The notes under the pieces were generated by a model that saw only the letters and a program-made list of their open reading frames with translations, was not told the DNA's origin and did not search any database. Positions 14,309-24,432 of a stretch of DNA of 64,000 nt are shown one piece after another. The stretch lies in NCBI GenBank assembly GCA_017562135.1, contig QEYB01001019.1, positions 620,001 through 684,000 on the forward strand, written 5' to 3'. Source of the DNA: Dipylidium caninum (lineage: Eukaryota; Platyhelminthes; Cestoda; Cyclophyllidea; Dipylidiidae). Position 1 is the stretch's first letter, and every line of letters begins with the position of its first letter. The translations under genes and the position numbers were made by a program.

Positions 14309-16055
14309 ATGAGGAATTTACCTACCAAGATCGTGTTACGTAATCTGCCACCAAAATTGACAGAAGACCTCTTCAAGGAAATGTGCTCTCCCATTCCTCC
14401 CTATGATTATTTCCGATTTTGTGAGCCAGATCCTAGTCTTGGGAGGAAAGGCTTCAGCCGAGCCTATATAAACTTTTGTGACCCCCAGTCAGTCTTTGCA
14501 TTTCGCGAACGGTTTTCGGACTATGTATTTGTTGATTCTGAGGTGCGCTAATGTGGTTTTTTACAAAAATGTGTCCTGATATTAGTGACTTCGTGTTGGT
14601 TTATTCGACTATTACATTTGTTCTTTTTACAAACATGTCGCTATTGATCACTTTAATTTGCTTATGTTTCTTAATACCTCTCGTGAAATTTGCGTCTTTG
14701 TTTTTCGTGTTATTTTCCGATTAGTGCTCTGTAATCTTTGCTCTTACCTATCGTCCGCTCTAAGTTGCACTCCTCTGGCCATATTTACCTCAATTTCCTC
14801 TTAAAATTTTCACTTTTCTGACTAATAATTTTTCTAATATGTTATTTCTCGTGTTCTCTTATTGTCACATCCTTGTCATGAATATATTCCAGGGAAATGA
14901 AGCTACTGCTATTGTTGAATATGCTGCATTTCAAGGAACTCCTAACTCCCCAAACCATAAGCAAAGTTGACAGGCGTCAAAGCACGATTGAGCAGGACGC
15001 AACTTTTCAGAAGTTCCTTTCCGGCCTAAATGACTCACGTCCTGAAACAAGTGAAGACAATGCTTCGAACAAGACCGTTGCTAAAACCCCTTGGGAGGCG
15101 ACTCTTGAAGCTTTAGAGAAGCGCGATGCAGCGGCCAGCCAAGTAAATAGATTTCTACCAACATATTTTCATCATTAAGATGTGGGACGACGTTATCTTT
15201 CTTTTAGCAAGTGGAAACCGCGCTAACACGTTTTTTGAACCTTCGTCTTGAAAAAGGAAAGCGGAGCCTAGGAGAAGATTTTAAAGGTATGAGTAAACGG
15301 GCCATGAGGGCAAGTCGCAACCTTAGAAAAGCTCGTCAACGTCAAGCTGCTCTTGCTGTCGCGCCGATAGGCTCTGATTCTGCGACACAAAGTGCTGAGG
15401 TGTCACAAAAATCTGGCGAAAGTATGCTATTGTCAGCCGTTAGTATAGATTTTCCATGAATCTAAGTTGGTGCCTCTTACTCCCAACAGATAATCGTGGA
15501 GGCGTAGAGAAACCACCGCCTACATCTCGTGGCCCAAAAACGAGTCGTTCCAACAAGCTTTCTACTGATTCATCCTTCTCTTCCTTTAATCGATCTGACG
15601 ATTCTCAACAATCTACTTCAACAGCATCATTGAACTCTCTTCCCGTGAGTGGTGGTCGTGGTGGTCGCCGAGGCTGCCGACGTTCTGGTGGTGCTGGCGG
15701 TTCCAGATCTCATCGAATGGATGCTCCTCCCTCCTATTCTTCTCGGTTTGTTCTTATCCGGATGAGCACCAATTACTTGTGGAAATTTCTATATAAAATT
15801 AGCAATCGTGGCCTCGATTTGCTGCTGTAAGTCTGAAATCTAAATAGGGTCATCTTTTATTTGTCTTGCAGGCACGCAGCTGCAGTTTCCGAGACATCTA
15901 CGCCTGACAGTGGTGTAGGGGGCGGAAGCGGGCCCAAACACCGCGGTGGAGGCCACAGAGGTGGCGGGGGACAACGTGGAGGTCCCTCCAGACCTTCTTC
16001 CTATTTCTCTCGCGGCAGGGGTTCTGCCAACGGAGCTACACACTTTAAACAATAA
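14309..16055 (+). CDS. UPF3: Regulator of nonsense transcripts 3 (UPF3), with one apparent frameshift
   Basis: UPF3 bridges UPF2 and the exon junction complex in nonsense-mediated decay. Five exons: 14309-14542, 14893-15142, 15208-15421, 15490-15745, 15872-16055, all with GT-AG introns. The N-terminal Smg4/UPF3 RNP-like domain is clear: KIVLRNLPPKLTEDLF, then SRAYINF and FRERFSDYVFVDSE in exon 1, and ATAIVEYAAFQ at the start of exon 2. A charged helical middle (about residues 130-200) follows, then a Ser-rich and Gly/Arg-rich tail ending HFKQ. Exon 2 starts in the frame of VEYAAFQ but must change to the next frame between about 14935 and 14967 to continue as VDRRQSTIEQDATFQKFL, which is the expected family sequence. 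Exon 2 is 250 nt, one base over a multiple of three. With one base removed the product is about 378 residues. The usual C-terminal exon-junction-binding motif is not evident. Confidence 0.88.
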
Positions 16056-18356
16056 TGCGCATTTACTTTGTACGTGTGTTGACGATAGTCGCCCTAGTCA
16101 AACGGTTATATTGTGCTATCGGTTGTTTTATGTCTTGTTAATGTTAAGGCACGAATGTATGGTTAAATTACAAAATTGTCTCATGGGAGTTTTTTTAAAG
16201 CTCATAAACGGGAAGATAAATATCGGTAGGCTTACATGATAATCTACCGATATGCTGAAGATATGTTTAAGTTTTAAAATTCCTAAGGGAACCATTACAT
16301 CATTTTATTGTTGTCATTATGAATTCATTGGGTATTGTTCCCTTGAAGCTAGACAGCTTACAGCCGAGCTCTTTGTAGCGGCGTGTGCCCATGGTCTCAG
16401 TGCACTGTCTGTTTAGCCATTACTCAAGCTGGGAACGTATTCGAGGGTATTTTTAATCAGAGATCACTTTGGCAATGGGACTGGGCGCCGTGGTACAAAC
16501 TGCGTTTTGGGTACTGGTTATGCAAAGGCTTTCAGGGAAAACGGTACTTATGATGGGCTGATCTGCGCGGTTAAAACGTCTTTTAATGATTCACACTACA
16601 GAGTGGTGTGGCAGTCGCCTCACCCTTTTTAGGAGCGAGGATATTTTCGGGCACAACAGCAGCCTTGGAAATATCGAGGCAAGAGAGGTGGCTGTGAAAG
16701 AATTGTAGGTCAGAAAAATTGGATGGAACATCGATTTCTGCAAGAGTTAGTGGCGAGTTCAGGCCCTGACGGTCGGTGTCACCGTTTGTGCGTTCTACCG
16801 TGGTGTCTCCATGGTAATAAATCGTGTGCATCGCCTGCCCCATTTAGATTTATAACGTTAGGTCCGCGAACTCGGCACACCCTCGCCAATCTTTTGTCCA
16901 TTCGTTGCATTCAATTCGCGTGACCGTGGCCAGCGCCTGGGCGGTGGGCGCCGTGGTGGCGGTAGTGAGGGCGATCTCGACTTCGTATCTCATTTGAGCT
17001 CGTCTTCTAAAGCACTACTCCCTTTTTGGGGATATGCAGGATCTAACCAGTCACTCACCTGTTACTTGAGGTCATTTCAACGGCTAGTGTCTTCCAGCAG
17101 CTTTTTTGTTAATCCTAGTCTACTTACCTACAATACTTTTGGTTAAGCTTACACAGGGATCAGGTGGCAGAACGGAGGGGTTCTTCGGGGATATCTGCTC
17201 TTCCGCTAGCACGTTGGCCTGTCTAATATTTTGTGTGAGCAGTTCCATTTAAACAGAAGTCAACTGCTGTTCACCATTAACTTTCTGCCCGGGCACAATG
17301 AAGAATGCAGGAGATGCCCAGGGGCCACGGGGACAGGCGCTTGTCCTCGTCGCTCCGAATCGAAACTCACCTTGAACAGTGAGAAAGAATAGGCGTGGTA
17401 ACTGTCAAGTGGAATGAGTCGTAATAGCAACACTTCTTGCGCCCGCCTTCGCCTCGTTCGTGCACCGAGGAGGTGCACTTGTCATGGGCTCAACTCCGCC
17501 CGAGACTGTCGTCAATGTTATCCACCACCAGAGAAGTCGTCGTAGGTGGATGCATCTGGAAGAACGAGCGGATCTTACTGATTGAAAGTCAGGAAAAGGT
17601 GTGATAATATTGGCCAGCATGTTGTGGTTCCTCTTTTCCTGAATGTTGCACCTCATATCGTTGCCAATCAGTCACTCGTCTATAGTTTCAACCTATTTTC
17701 AGCAAGAGGGAATTCTTTTAAGCCGTGGAGCCTACGAGCGCTGTGCCATGTTCGTTCACATTGCCCACACTAGAGTGGAGCGCCGCGACAGACGCAGTCA
17801 ATTTTAGTGTCGTGAGATTTCTCTGGGATTCTGTCAAACATACTCACGTCCCCCAGTCAACCCCGTTTCCCTTCCCGTCCCATCCTGACGCGTTATTTTG
17901 TGCGTCCAACTGAAAAATTACTTAGTAAACCTTCGCCGCCGAGGCAATGTACTGCTGGGAGCACAGCGAAGGGCGCGGAAGGGATTCGCAAAGCCTTCCT
18001 CCACATGCCTTGCGCCCACCCCTGTGCCAGCTTCCACAATCACCCTAACCATCAGGGGATTCGTTTGTTAGCGAATACTTTGGTGGGCGATTGGAGACCT
18101 TTGAAATCACGAGGGGTCTGAAATATTGTTTAAGGCTTCAATACTTTGGTTGTATTTGTGGATGTCAAGTAGGCACTTGAAGTAATCAAGTCCAGGGGAA
18201 GAATAGGCTGAAAGTGTGATTAGTTTCAGCTATCACACCTGGGCATACACACTTGCGCCTTGCTGAAGTGTGCGAAAAATTCCGAGGCGGAGACAGTGTC
18301 AACGTACTCAACCGCTTCCTCAAAGAATGCCCTTGAGGAATAGGAAATAATATTCG

Positions 18357-18383
18357 CCCCCCTCCCCACCCCTCCCCCTCCCC
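18357..18383 (-). repeat. Perfect G-quadruplex-forming motif (i-motif on + strand)
   Basis: Five C runs of 6, 4, 4, 5 and 4 are separated by single bases (T, A, T, T) on the + strand. On the minus strand these are G runs with one-base loops, the most stable class of predicted quadruplex. Confidence 0.85.
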
Positions 18384-18654
18384 TGGATGACCTCCATGGG
18401 ACGGGGCGAGCTTGCCAACGCTCCCACGTGTACATGCTTAGAAAATTGTTACTTTGCGGTGTGTTAATCAAAATGAATCAGTATTGAACACGAATGAATG
18501 AGCAATAATGAAAAATGCGCCTTGACAATCGTTCCTAGAGTATAAATTAATGTGATACCCTTCGCCGTCTAAACTTGCCTCCCCTCGAGGCGACTTTGAC
18601 CGCGACGTTCCGCGGGAGCGGTTTGGTTCCCCTTATAAGTGGACAATTCACCCC

Positions 18655-18682
18655 TCCTCCTCCTCCTCCTCCTCCTCCTCCC
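18655..18682 (+). repeat. (TCC)n trinucleotide repeat
   Basis: About nine uninterrupted TCC units, an all-pyrimidine tract capable of forming triplex DNA. It lies about 270 bp from the G-quadruplex motif in the same gene-poor interval. Confidence 0.9.
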
Positions 18683-21600
18683 TGAGTCCTGCGACTCTTA
18701 ATTTATAGCCTTCGGAACTACATTGGGAAAACTTTGCTTCTTTTAATACGATTCAACTCGTCGAGCACCTTTCCTCAAATTCATCACAGTCTCTCGCTTG
18801 CGGCGCCTCGCCGTTAATCTTCTTAGGCTCGTTGCCACCGGCCGGACGTGTGCTTTACTAACTGGCGTCCCGTTTAGCTCGCTTTGGCTCCCCTGGGACC
18901 TCCACTGGCAAATTCAGGCCTGTCTATGAGCGCCCAGCCGTCGGTAACAACATCCTACAGGTTTGCAGCAACCTCGGATTGGTACAACAAGCCAAAACGG
19001 CGGTCGGGAGGCCAGCTTCCGTAATGGCAAGGACGAGGAGCTTCGGAAGTGTAGAATTACTCACGACTACCTCACAAAAACTGTTTGTCAGGAGTTTCCA
19101 CAGCAGTGAAAGTCGTAGCAGTCGTTGTTGTTAGCAGAAAAAAAGGGGAGGAAAATTTAGGCGACTCGCACGAATCTAGTTGCCTATTTCCAAACTTACA
19201 CAACTTCAAAGCGTGATTCGTCCGGAGCCTGTCGAAGACGACAACAGCGTGCCAGATGAGGATTACTTGACCCCGTCAAGGCCACCCATTTGGTTATCGC
19301 ACAAAATTTCCCCCTCCCCGAAAGCGCGCGCACTTTAGTCTACTGAAAGATTAAGGGGATGCCTCGCCGAAGGCTGGAGTTTTTAGCTTATTTAGCATTA
19401 CTGCCACACTGATAAAATGCGGCGTTGCTCAGAGCAAGTCGCTTTTTGTCGCCAGCGCTAATGCCCGCTTCAAGTGCCTTCCTGTCGTTCAAGAGGACGC
19501 GTCCTCAGTGAAACGACCACCAGATCCGATGAAGAGGCCTCTTTTTGAGCACAACTACTGCGCTCATCTGGAATTATTTCAGTCGGTAAAGACAGTGCCT
19601 CAGGGAAAACGTGGCGATGAACCCTTGCCGCCTTTAACAAGCGGAGCGTGAAGGGCTCTCGTGACGACCGCGTCGCCCAGGACAAATTTATTCTCGTGCA
19701 AGGCCTCCCCGGGCCCCGTGGGGGGAGTGTCATGACAGAACTGCAGGTTTAGAAAGTCACGTGCAGACCACAAAAATGTCAAGTTATCATAGCAATTGGA
19801 AGCGACGGCAACATCTCTGAAGGCGTGAACAGAGGTGAATGCCTTCATAGAAACAATAATTTCTCCTATCCACTACGTGAAGGGCCCACGATGTCACAAG
19901 ACCCTCCCTATTGCGCAAATTGCATTATTTCGAACTTTCCAGAGTCTTTTTAGTGCCATTAACCTCTTGAGAGCTCGCCTGCAACGGTTCATCCGTTGAC
20001 GATAACAAATCCTTAGCACCTAGCCTTCTTTCCACCTAATTCTCAAACGCGCAAAATGTTAAATTAGAATTTAAAATGAATTGAAGAAGAAAGTTTCTTT
20101 CCTGAAGTTAAAATCTAGTAGAAAAAGTGATTCTGCCGATTAGCCGTTTTGGGTTGACGATCAACAGCGCTGTCGCGAATCCTTCTGTCGCGACGGTGGC
20201 AGTCCACAAAGGATCCGTTGAATGCCAAGATCGTGCGACTTGTTACTTTTTTTTACACCCATTCGCCCACCGTTTTATACTCGTCCTCTACGAGGAGGCT
20301 CGCACGCCAGAGGGAAGTTTCTCAATCAAGCACCGCTTTGCAAAGGGAATACGAGTTGGTAGTTCCAAGACCACTCGCATGGCTCCTTCTCGAGTAAGTT
20401 CAAAGACAAAAAAAATGAAAAGGATAAATGTGGCGTTTCTCGAAACAATTTAGGTGACGTAGTCACGGTTGAGAAGGTTTATTCTTTCGCAATCCCATGA
20501 CATCAAACGCTCATACCCGCACGACTTCACTTTGCCCTTAATTTGAGTAGCCGCCTAAAGTGAAAATTTGTAGGAGTATGGGTGAAAGGAAGATGAGTCT
20601 GTACAAACCAACCAGTTAACGATGATGGTGTCCTCGGAGAAGGGAAAAATTAGATCATCGGAGTAACTGATGCATTCCGAAAATGCGCCAATCAAACATA
20701 TGTCGCTAAAACAGAATGGAGACAAACAAAGTTGCGTCTTTAGAGGGGAAATACGGGAACTTCAGAATATCCACACAAAATGCTTATGAAAATCCTCAGC
20801 GCATGATCTAAGCAGCCTTCCTAAAACCCTAGAAGTGGTCGACTTCGGGAAAATCCCACATCTTAGGCTTTTCCGCCATTAACAGGAAAACTGAATACAT
20901 CATCCGTTTTGTGAGAGTAACTCAAAATGTCACATACGGACAAGCAAATGTCCCAATAGTGGGGGACAGAAAAGACGATAACCCGCCCGGACAACTACAT
21001 CAAAACTGTCACAGTGAAAGTTCGCTTCGCTGCTGTCCTTAAAGTACACTAAGGGTTGTGGAATAGGTAGCGTTAAGCTTACACTTATGCACAAAAAAAT
21101 CCTGATTTAAGAAATCTGTTCTACCGGGAATAAAGTGACGAGTCATCCGATCAAATAAAACGAAAATTTGTAAAAATGCTGTAACTGTTTTGTGGGTGAG
21201 TGAAATACAATTTAGAGTTAAAGGAGTGGACGCAACCAGATTTTGAGCACACTTGCTACGAAAACAGTGGGGATTACTAACAGCAAATACAATTCTAATT
21301 TAATACCCACTTGTCAATAAAGAGCTCAAACACTTTGAGTAAGAGGTCTTTACTTAACATAACCTTAACCTATTGGAAATATGGCAAAGTTAGTCGATCC
21401 ATTGGCTCACGATTATGAGGTCGTGAGCATGAAGTTGGCCCTGCAAGCGCTAGACACCGTCCCAGTCCTAGGCGATGTATTTAAGGTATCGAGAATTCGT
21501 CATACTGTTTCGATTACACCTATGAAAGGAAGCAAATCTAAGCCTAAGGGATGCTCCAAAAAACCATGAATTTAAGGCCAATTGCGGTGATTAGCATACG

Positions 21601-22337
21601 ATGGAGGGGCTAGAACAAAACGACCAAGCACGGAACAGACGCCTAAATTGACCTTACGAATTAGAGATTTAGTCATCAAAAACTGATGTAAAACGATCGA
21701 GGTTGTGTAACGCTGTTAGCGCACCTCAAAAACAAGTTTAGAAAACAGAACTTTGCAAGTAACTTTAGTAACCTCTGGGAGGGTCAGTTCGGGGTGATAA
21801 TTATTTTCGGAATGATCCAAACGAAGCATACGAGCTAGCAGGCGTAACAACTCCAACTCATATATGTTCAATCGACTAAACAACCGACTAAATGACGCGC
21901 CGAAAAGGGACCCTCTAATACCACCGTATAACGATACCGAAAAGTTTAATATACATCGAGGACAGGAGCGAATGCCAAACCGCATATTAAAAAAAAACAA
22001 GCATAGCTACCTCTAACAAAATGCCGTTAAATAGCAGGGTAAGAGCCACGAAACAGGTATCCAGCCGAGTAGATCCGAAATCAAGTGCAAACTAAGACTT
22101 TTTATGTGTGTATGAACCGTCAGAGGAATGCCGGTAATGGGCTCTAAGAAAAATCAATGTCCCAGTGGAAATTAAAATATAGACCAATTTCCGATATAGT
22201 GCTCACCATTAATTAGACCCAACATTAAGGGGACCTTAATTAACAAGACATCCAGTCAGTTTGTAGATGAATTTAATAGAAATATATACACTGCACAAAG
22301 ACGTACAGAGTGAACGGCTAAATAACGTCTAATTGAT

Positions 22338-22645
22338 TTATAGTAAAGGTAGGTCTTGCCAACGTTGATGTCGCTCTGGTACAAAGTCGACTATTTTTAC
22401 GTGAACGGCCTGATATTTCTCGTTTTTCGGGGGAATGCGTATCTTCTTGAAGAGAACACGGTCTCCCGCCAAGGGGACTACCTCGCCTTCAACACTACAG
22501 GAAGCGCTAGTAACGATGTACTTGAAACTCACTCGAATACATGAACAAATAAGAGCTCTCCAGTGACGGCTTTGACAAAGCCATGTCCCTTTTCCCGGCA
22601 AAAAGAAGAAATCACCCCTTCCTCTTCAACTGCTTCAGCTGCCAT
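22338..22645 (-). CDS. CARHSP1: CARHSP1/PIPPin-type cold-shock-domain RNA-binding protein
   Basis: Two exons, 22645-22533 and 22494-22338, split by a 38-nt GT-AG intron. The spliced frame is 270 nt, giving 89 residues and ending in TAA at 22338-22340. It has the CARHSP1 signature: FCREKGHGFV (RNP1-like), LLFVHVFDVEGE (RNP2-like, completed exactly across the splice), VPLAGDRVLFK and IPPKNEKYQAVHVKIV. Human CARHSP1 binds single-stranded RNA and stabilises transcripts. This protein is shorter: the serine-rich N-terminal extension phosphorylated in mammals is absent, leaving almost only the cold-shock domain. The start context GCGCCATGG is strong. The gene is divergent from KARS1, whose first ATG is 1.8 kb away. 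The single-exon frame on this strand is interrupted by a stop inside the intron, so splicing is needed. Confidence 0.88.
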
Positions 22646-24432
22646 GGCGCTTTGCGAAAAGGTTCGATTTCGCTTGTGGGTTATTGGGCTCGGAATTGAG
22701 GGCGAGGGGGGAAACCCGTTCTTCGACAGACATGGTTCAACTCAAACGTGACTTTGGGTAAGCCGCCGCAATCAACACAGAGCGCGTGGAAATTGCAACA
22801 TTAAAACGACGCAGTTTACTCTTTGTTTAAAAATTGTTTAAAAATCAATTTTTGATTATCAAATAAATTTTTAAAACAAAGTAGTTAATTATTTTGAGGC
22901 AGACCGGGACGTAAAGTTTGCGTTTGCCCGGGATTGGATTGAACAGCATGGTCCTTGAGAGAAAACACAACTAGTAAGTCTCTCTCAGTCTTTTTACGCG
23001 TTTAGTAAATTTTTCTTTAAATAACCACCCTTCCCAATCATTAACTTAGCCCATAGTTTCCCGTTCTCTCCTTTGAAAATTCGATTGGCTTTTTGCTCAC
23101 TACGCACCAGCGGCCTACAGATAAAGTGAGAAACCCGTCTATTCAGATATCTATGGCTATTGTCACACCCATATTGCACGCCATAATGACGGCCCTCATT
23201 AATCATCGCGTGCAGTTTTTTACTGATTCTCGTGAGTGTAATGTTGAGAAATCTTTGTCTCTACAGCCGGTGTAAAATGCCCTACGCTTGCAAATTAGCC
23301 TAAAATTTCTGGAGTCTTTTTTAATGCTTTCTATTACAGACTGCGATCCTTATTACTCAATCACATCTGCACAAGATAATGTAGATCATTTCATGCCAAT
23401 ATAATATTTGAGCTCTAGATCTGCAAAAATCATGCACAAAAGTGGTTTATTTTATTACAAAAGTGACCGATTTCTAAAAGTTAAAATACGGCAAGATACG
23501 TGTGGAGGTGAAGGCATTTTCTTTGTAAATTTTGAATGTGTTCGACAGCGCAGGAATTAATACATTTAAGATATTTGTTGAAAAGATTCGTCCTAGCGTT
23601 TTGGTCATTTGAACAATTTGTTTTTGCTTTATAACTGTATTTTATGCTGAACGTAGTTCTAGCGATGCTATCGTAAATTTGATCGTGCAATGATTTTATA
23701 AAAATTTTTCTTAAGATTTGTCTAATGTCAAAATCTCCAGCACTTTATTTCGCTTTAAAATATTATATTCGATTACCGAAAATGTGGGAACAAATATTCT
23801 AATGTGAACTCATCCTACTTGGTAACAAATGCGAGGATGTTCTTGAAGTTTATGTTTTGATGGCCTAGCATGCAAGGGTTTGCGTCAATTTCCAATTAAA
23901 CATGAATTAACGTTACACTGATTTTTGCTGCTATGAGGCGTCTCAATGAAATCTTCGTGGCGAACAAATTGGATAAGAAAAAGACCAGTTTGTTTTTAGT
24001 TTCAGTATGGTTTAATAAAGACAGCGCTAACTGGCCTCTTTGAATTTCTCTTGCCTCTATTTATGATGAATAGCTGGTACCTGTACAGTTGGCCGATATT
24101 TCTTCTACAAACTCTAATGAGTAATCACCTAGTTTTGCAAACTGCTTTACGAAGATTCACACCGCTTGTTATAATGACATACTATCACGACGCGTCTGGT
24201 GTGGGCAAACGAAAAAGAGGCACCTATAAAAGTATGTTAAAGTAATTCTTTTGGCTTGAGAAAATCATATTGAAGGTTGCGCCAAAAGAAAAAAAGTTAC
24301 TTTTTGTGCTGTTTACATTATTTATGATTTACCTTATTACATTCAAAACGCCTTTTCTAGTTTTTTCTTGAAACCGAATCCCGGTTCTTAAGTGTTGTTT
24401 AGATCGACTACTGTAACCAATAATATACGAGC
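22646..24432. promoter_or_regulatory. Divergent intergenic region CARHSP1-like / KARS1
   Basis: This 1.8-kb AT-rich interval separates the divergent starts of the cold-shock gene (-) and KARS1 (+). It contains an AT-rich inverted repeat (22821-22881). Open frames such as minus 22994-23206 and plus 24051-24245 show no domain and are not called. Confidence 0.4.
22821..22881. repeat. AT-rich imperfect inverted repeat (possible cruciform)
   Basis: The left arm CTTTGTTTAAAAATT (22821-22835) is nearly complementary to the right arm AATTTTTAAAACAAAG (22866-22881). A second small hairpin, ATCAATTTTTGAT, lies in the loop. It could be a structural element or the remains of a small inverted-repeat transposon; no target-site duplication was identified. 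Confidence 0.55.

Larger units (their letters stand above)
16056..22337. other. 6.3-kb gene-poor region
   Basis: No conserved protein was recognised on either strand between UPF3 and the cold-shock gene. Several frames of 60-108 codons exist (for example minus 16583-16843, minus 18226-18471, plus 20127-20453, minus 19600-19848). They lack domains, start contexts or splice partners that I could support. The minus-strand frame at 16583-16843 has the most protein-like composition. A short Gly/Arg-rich frame on + near 16920-16980 resembles the RGG tail of UPF3 but is isolated. Notable non-coding features are the C-rich block at 18357-18383 and the TCC repeat at 18655-18682. Confidence 0.5.

Noticed and set aside
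14950..14975. Programmed +1 frameshift in UPF3 like that of antizyme
   Set aside because: The TGA-C context is suggestive, but two other genes in the window also carry one extra base, so assembly error is the simpler explanation. Kept only as a finding to check.
16583..16843. Minus-strand 86-codon frame as a gene
   Set aside because: Composition looks protein-like, but there is no domain, splice partner or conserved neighbour to support it.
21381..21569. Small + strand frame with a Lys-rich tail
   Set aside because: No recognisable family, no splice partners, and random frames of this length are common in this window.
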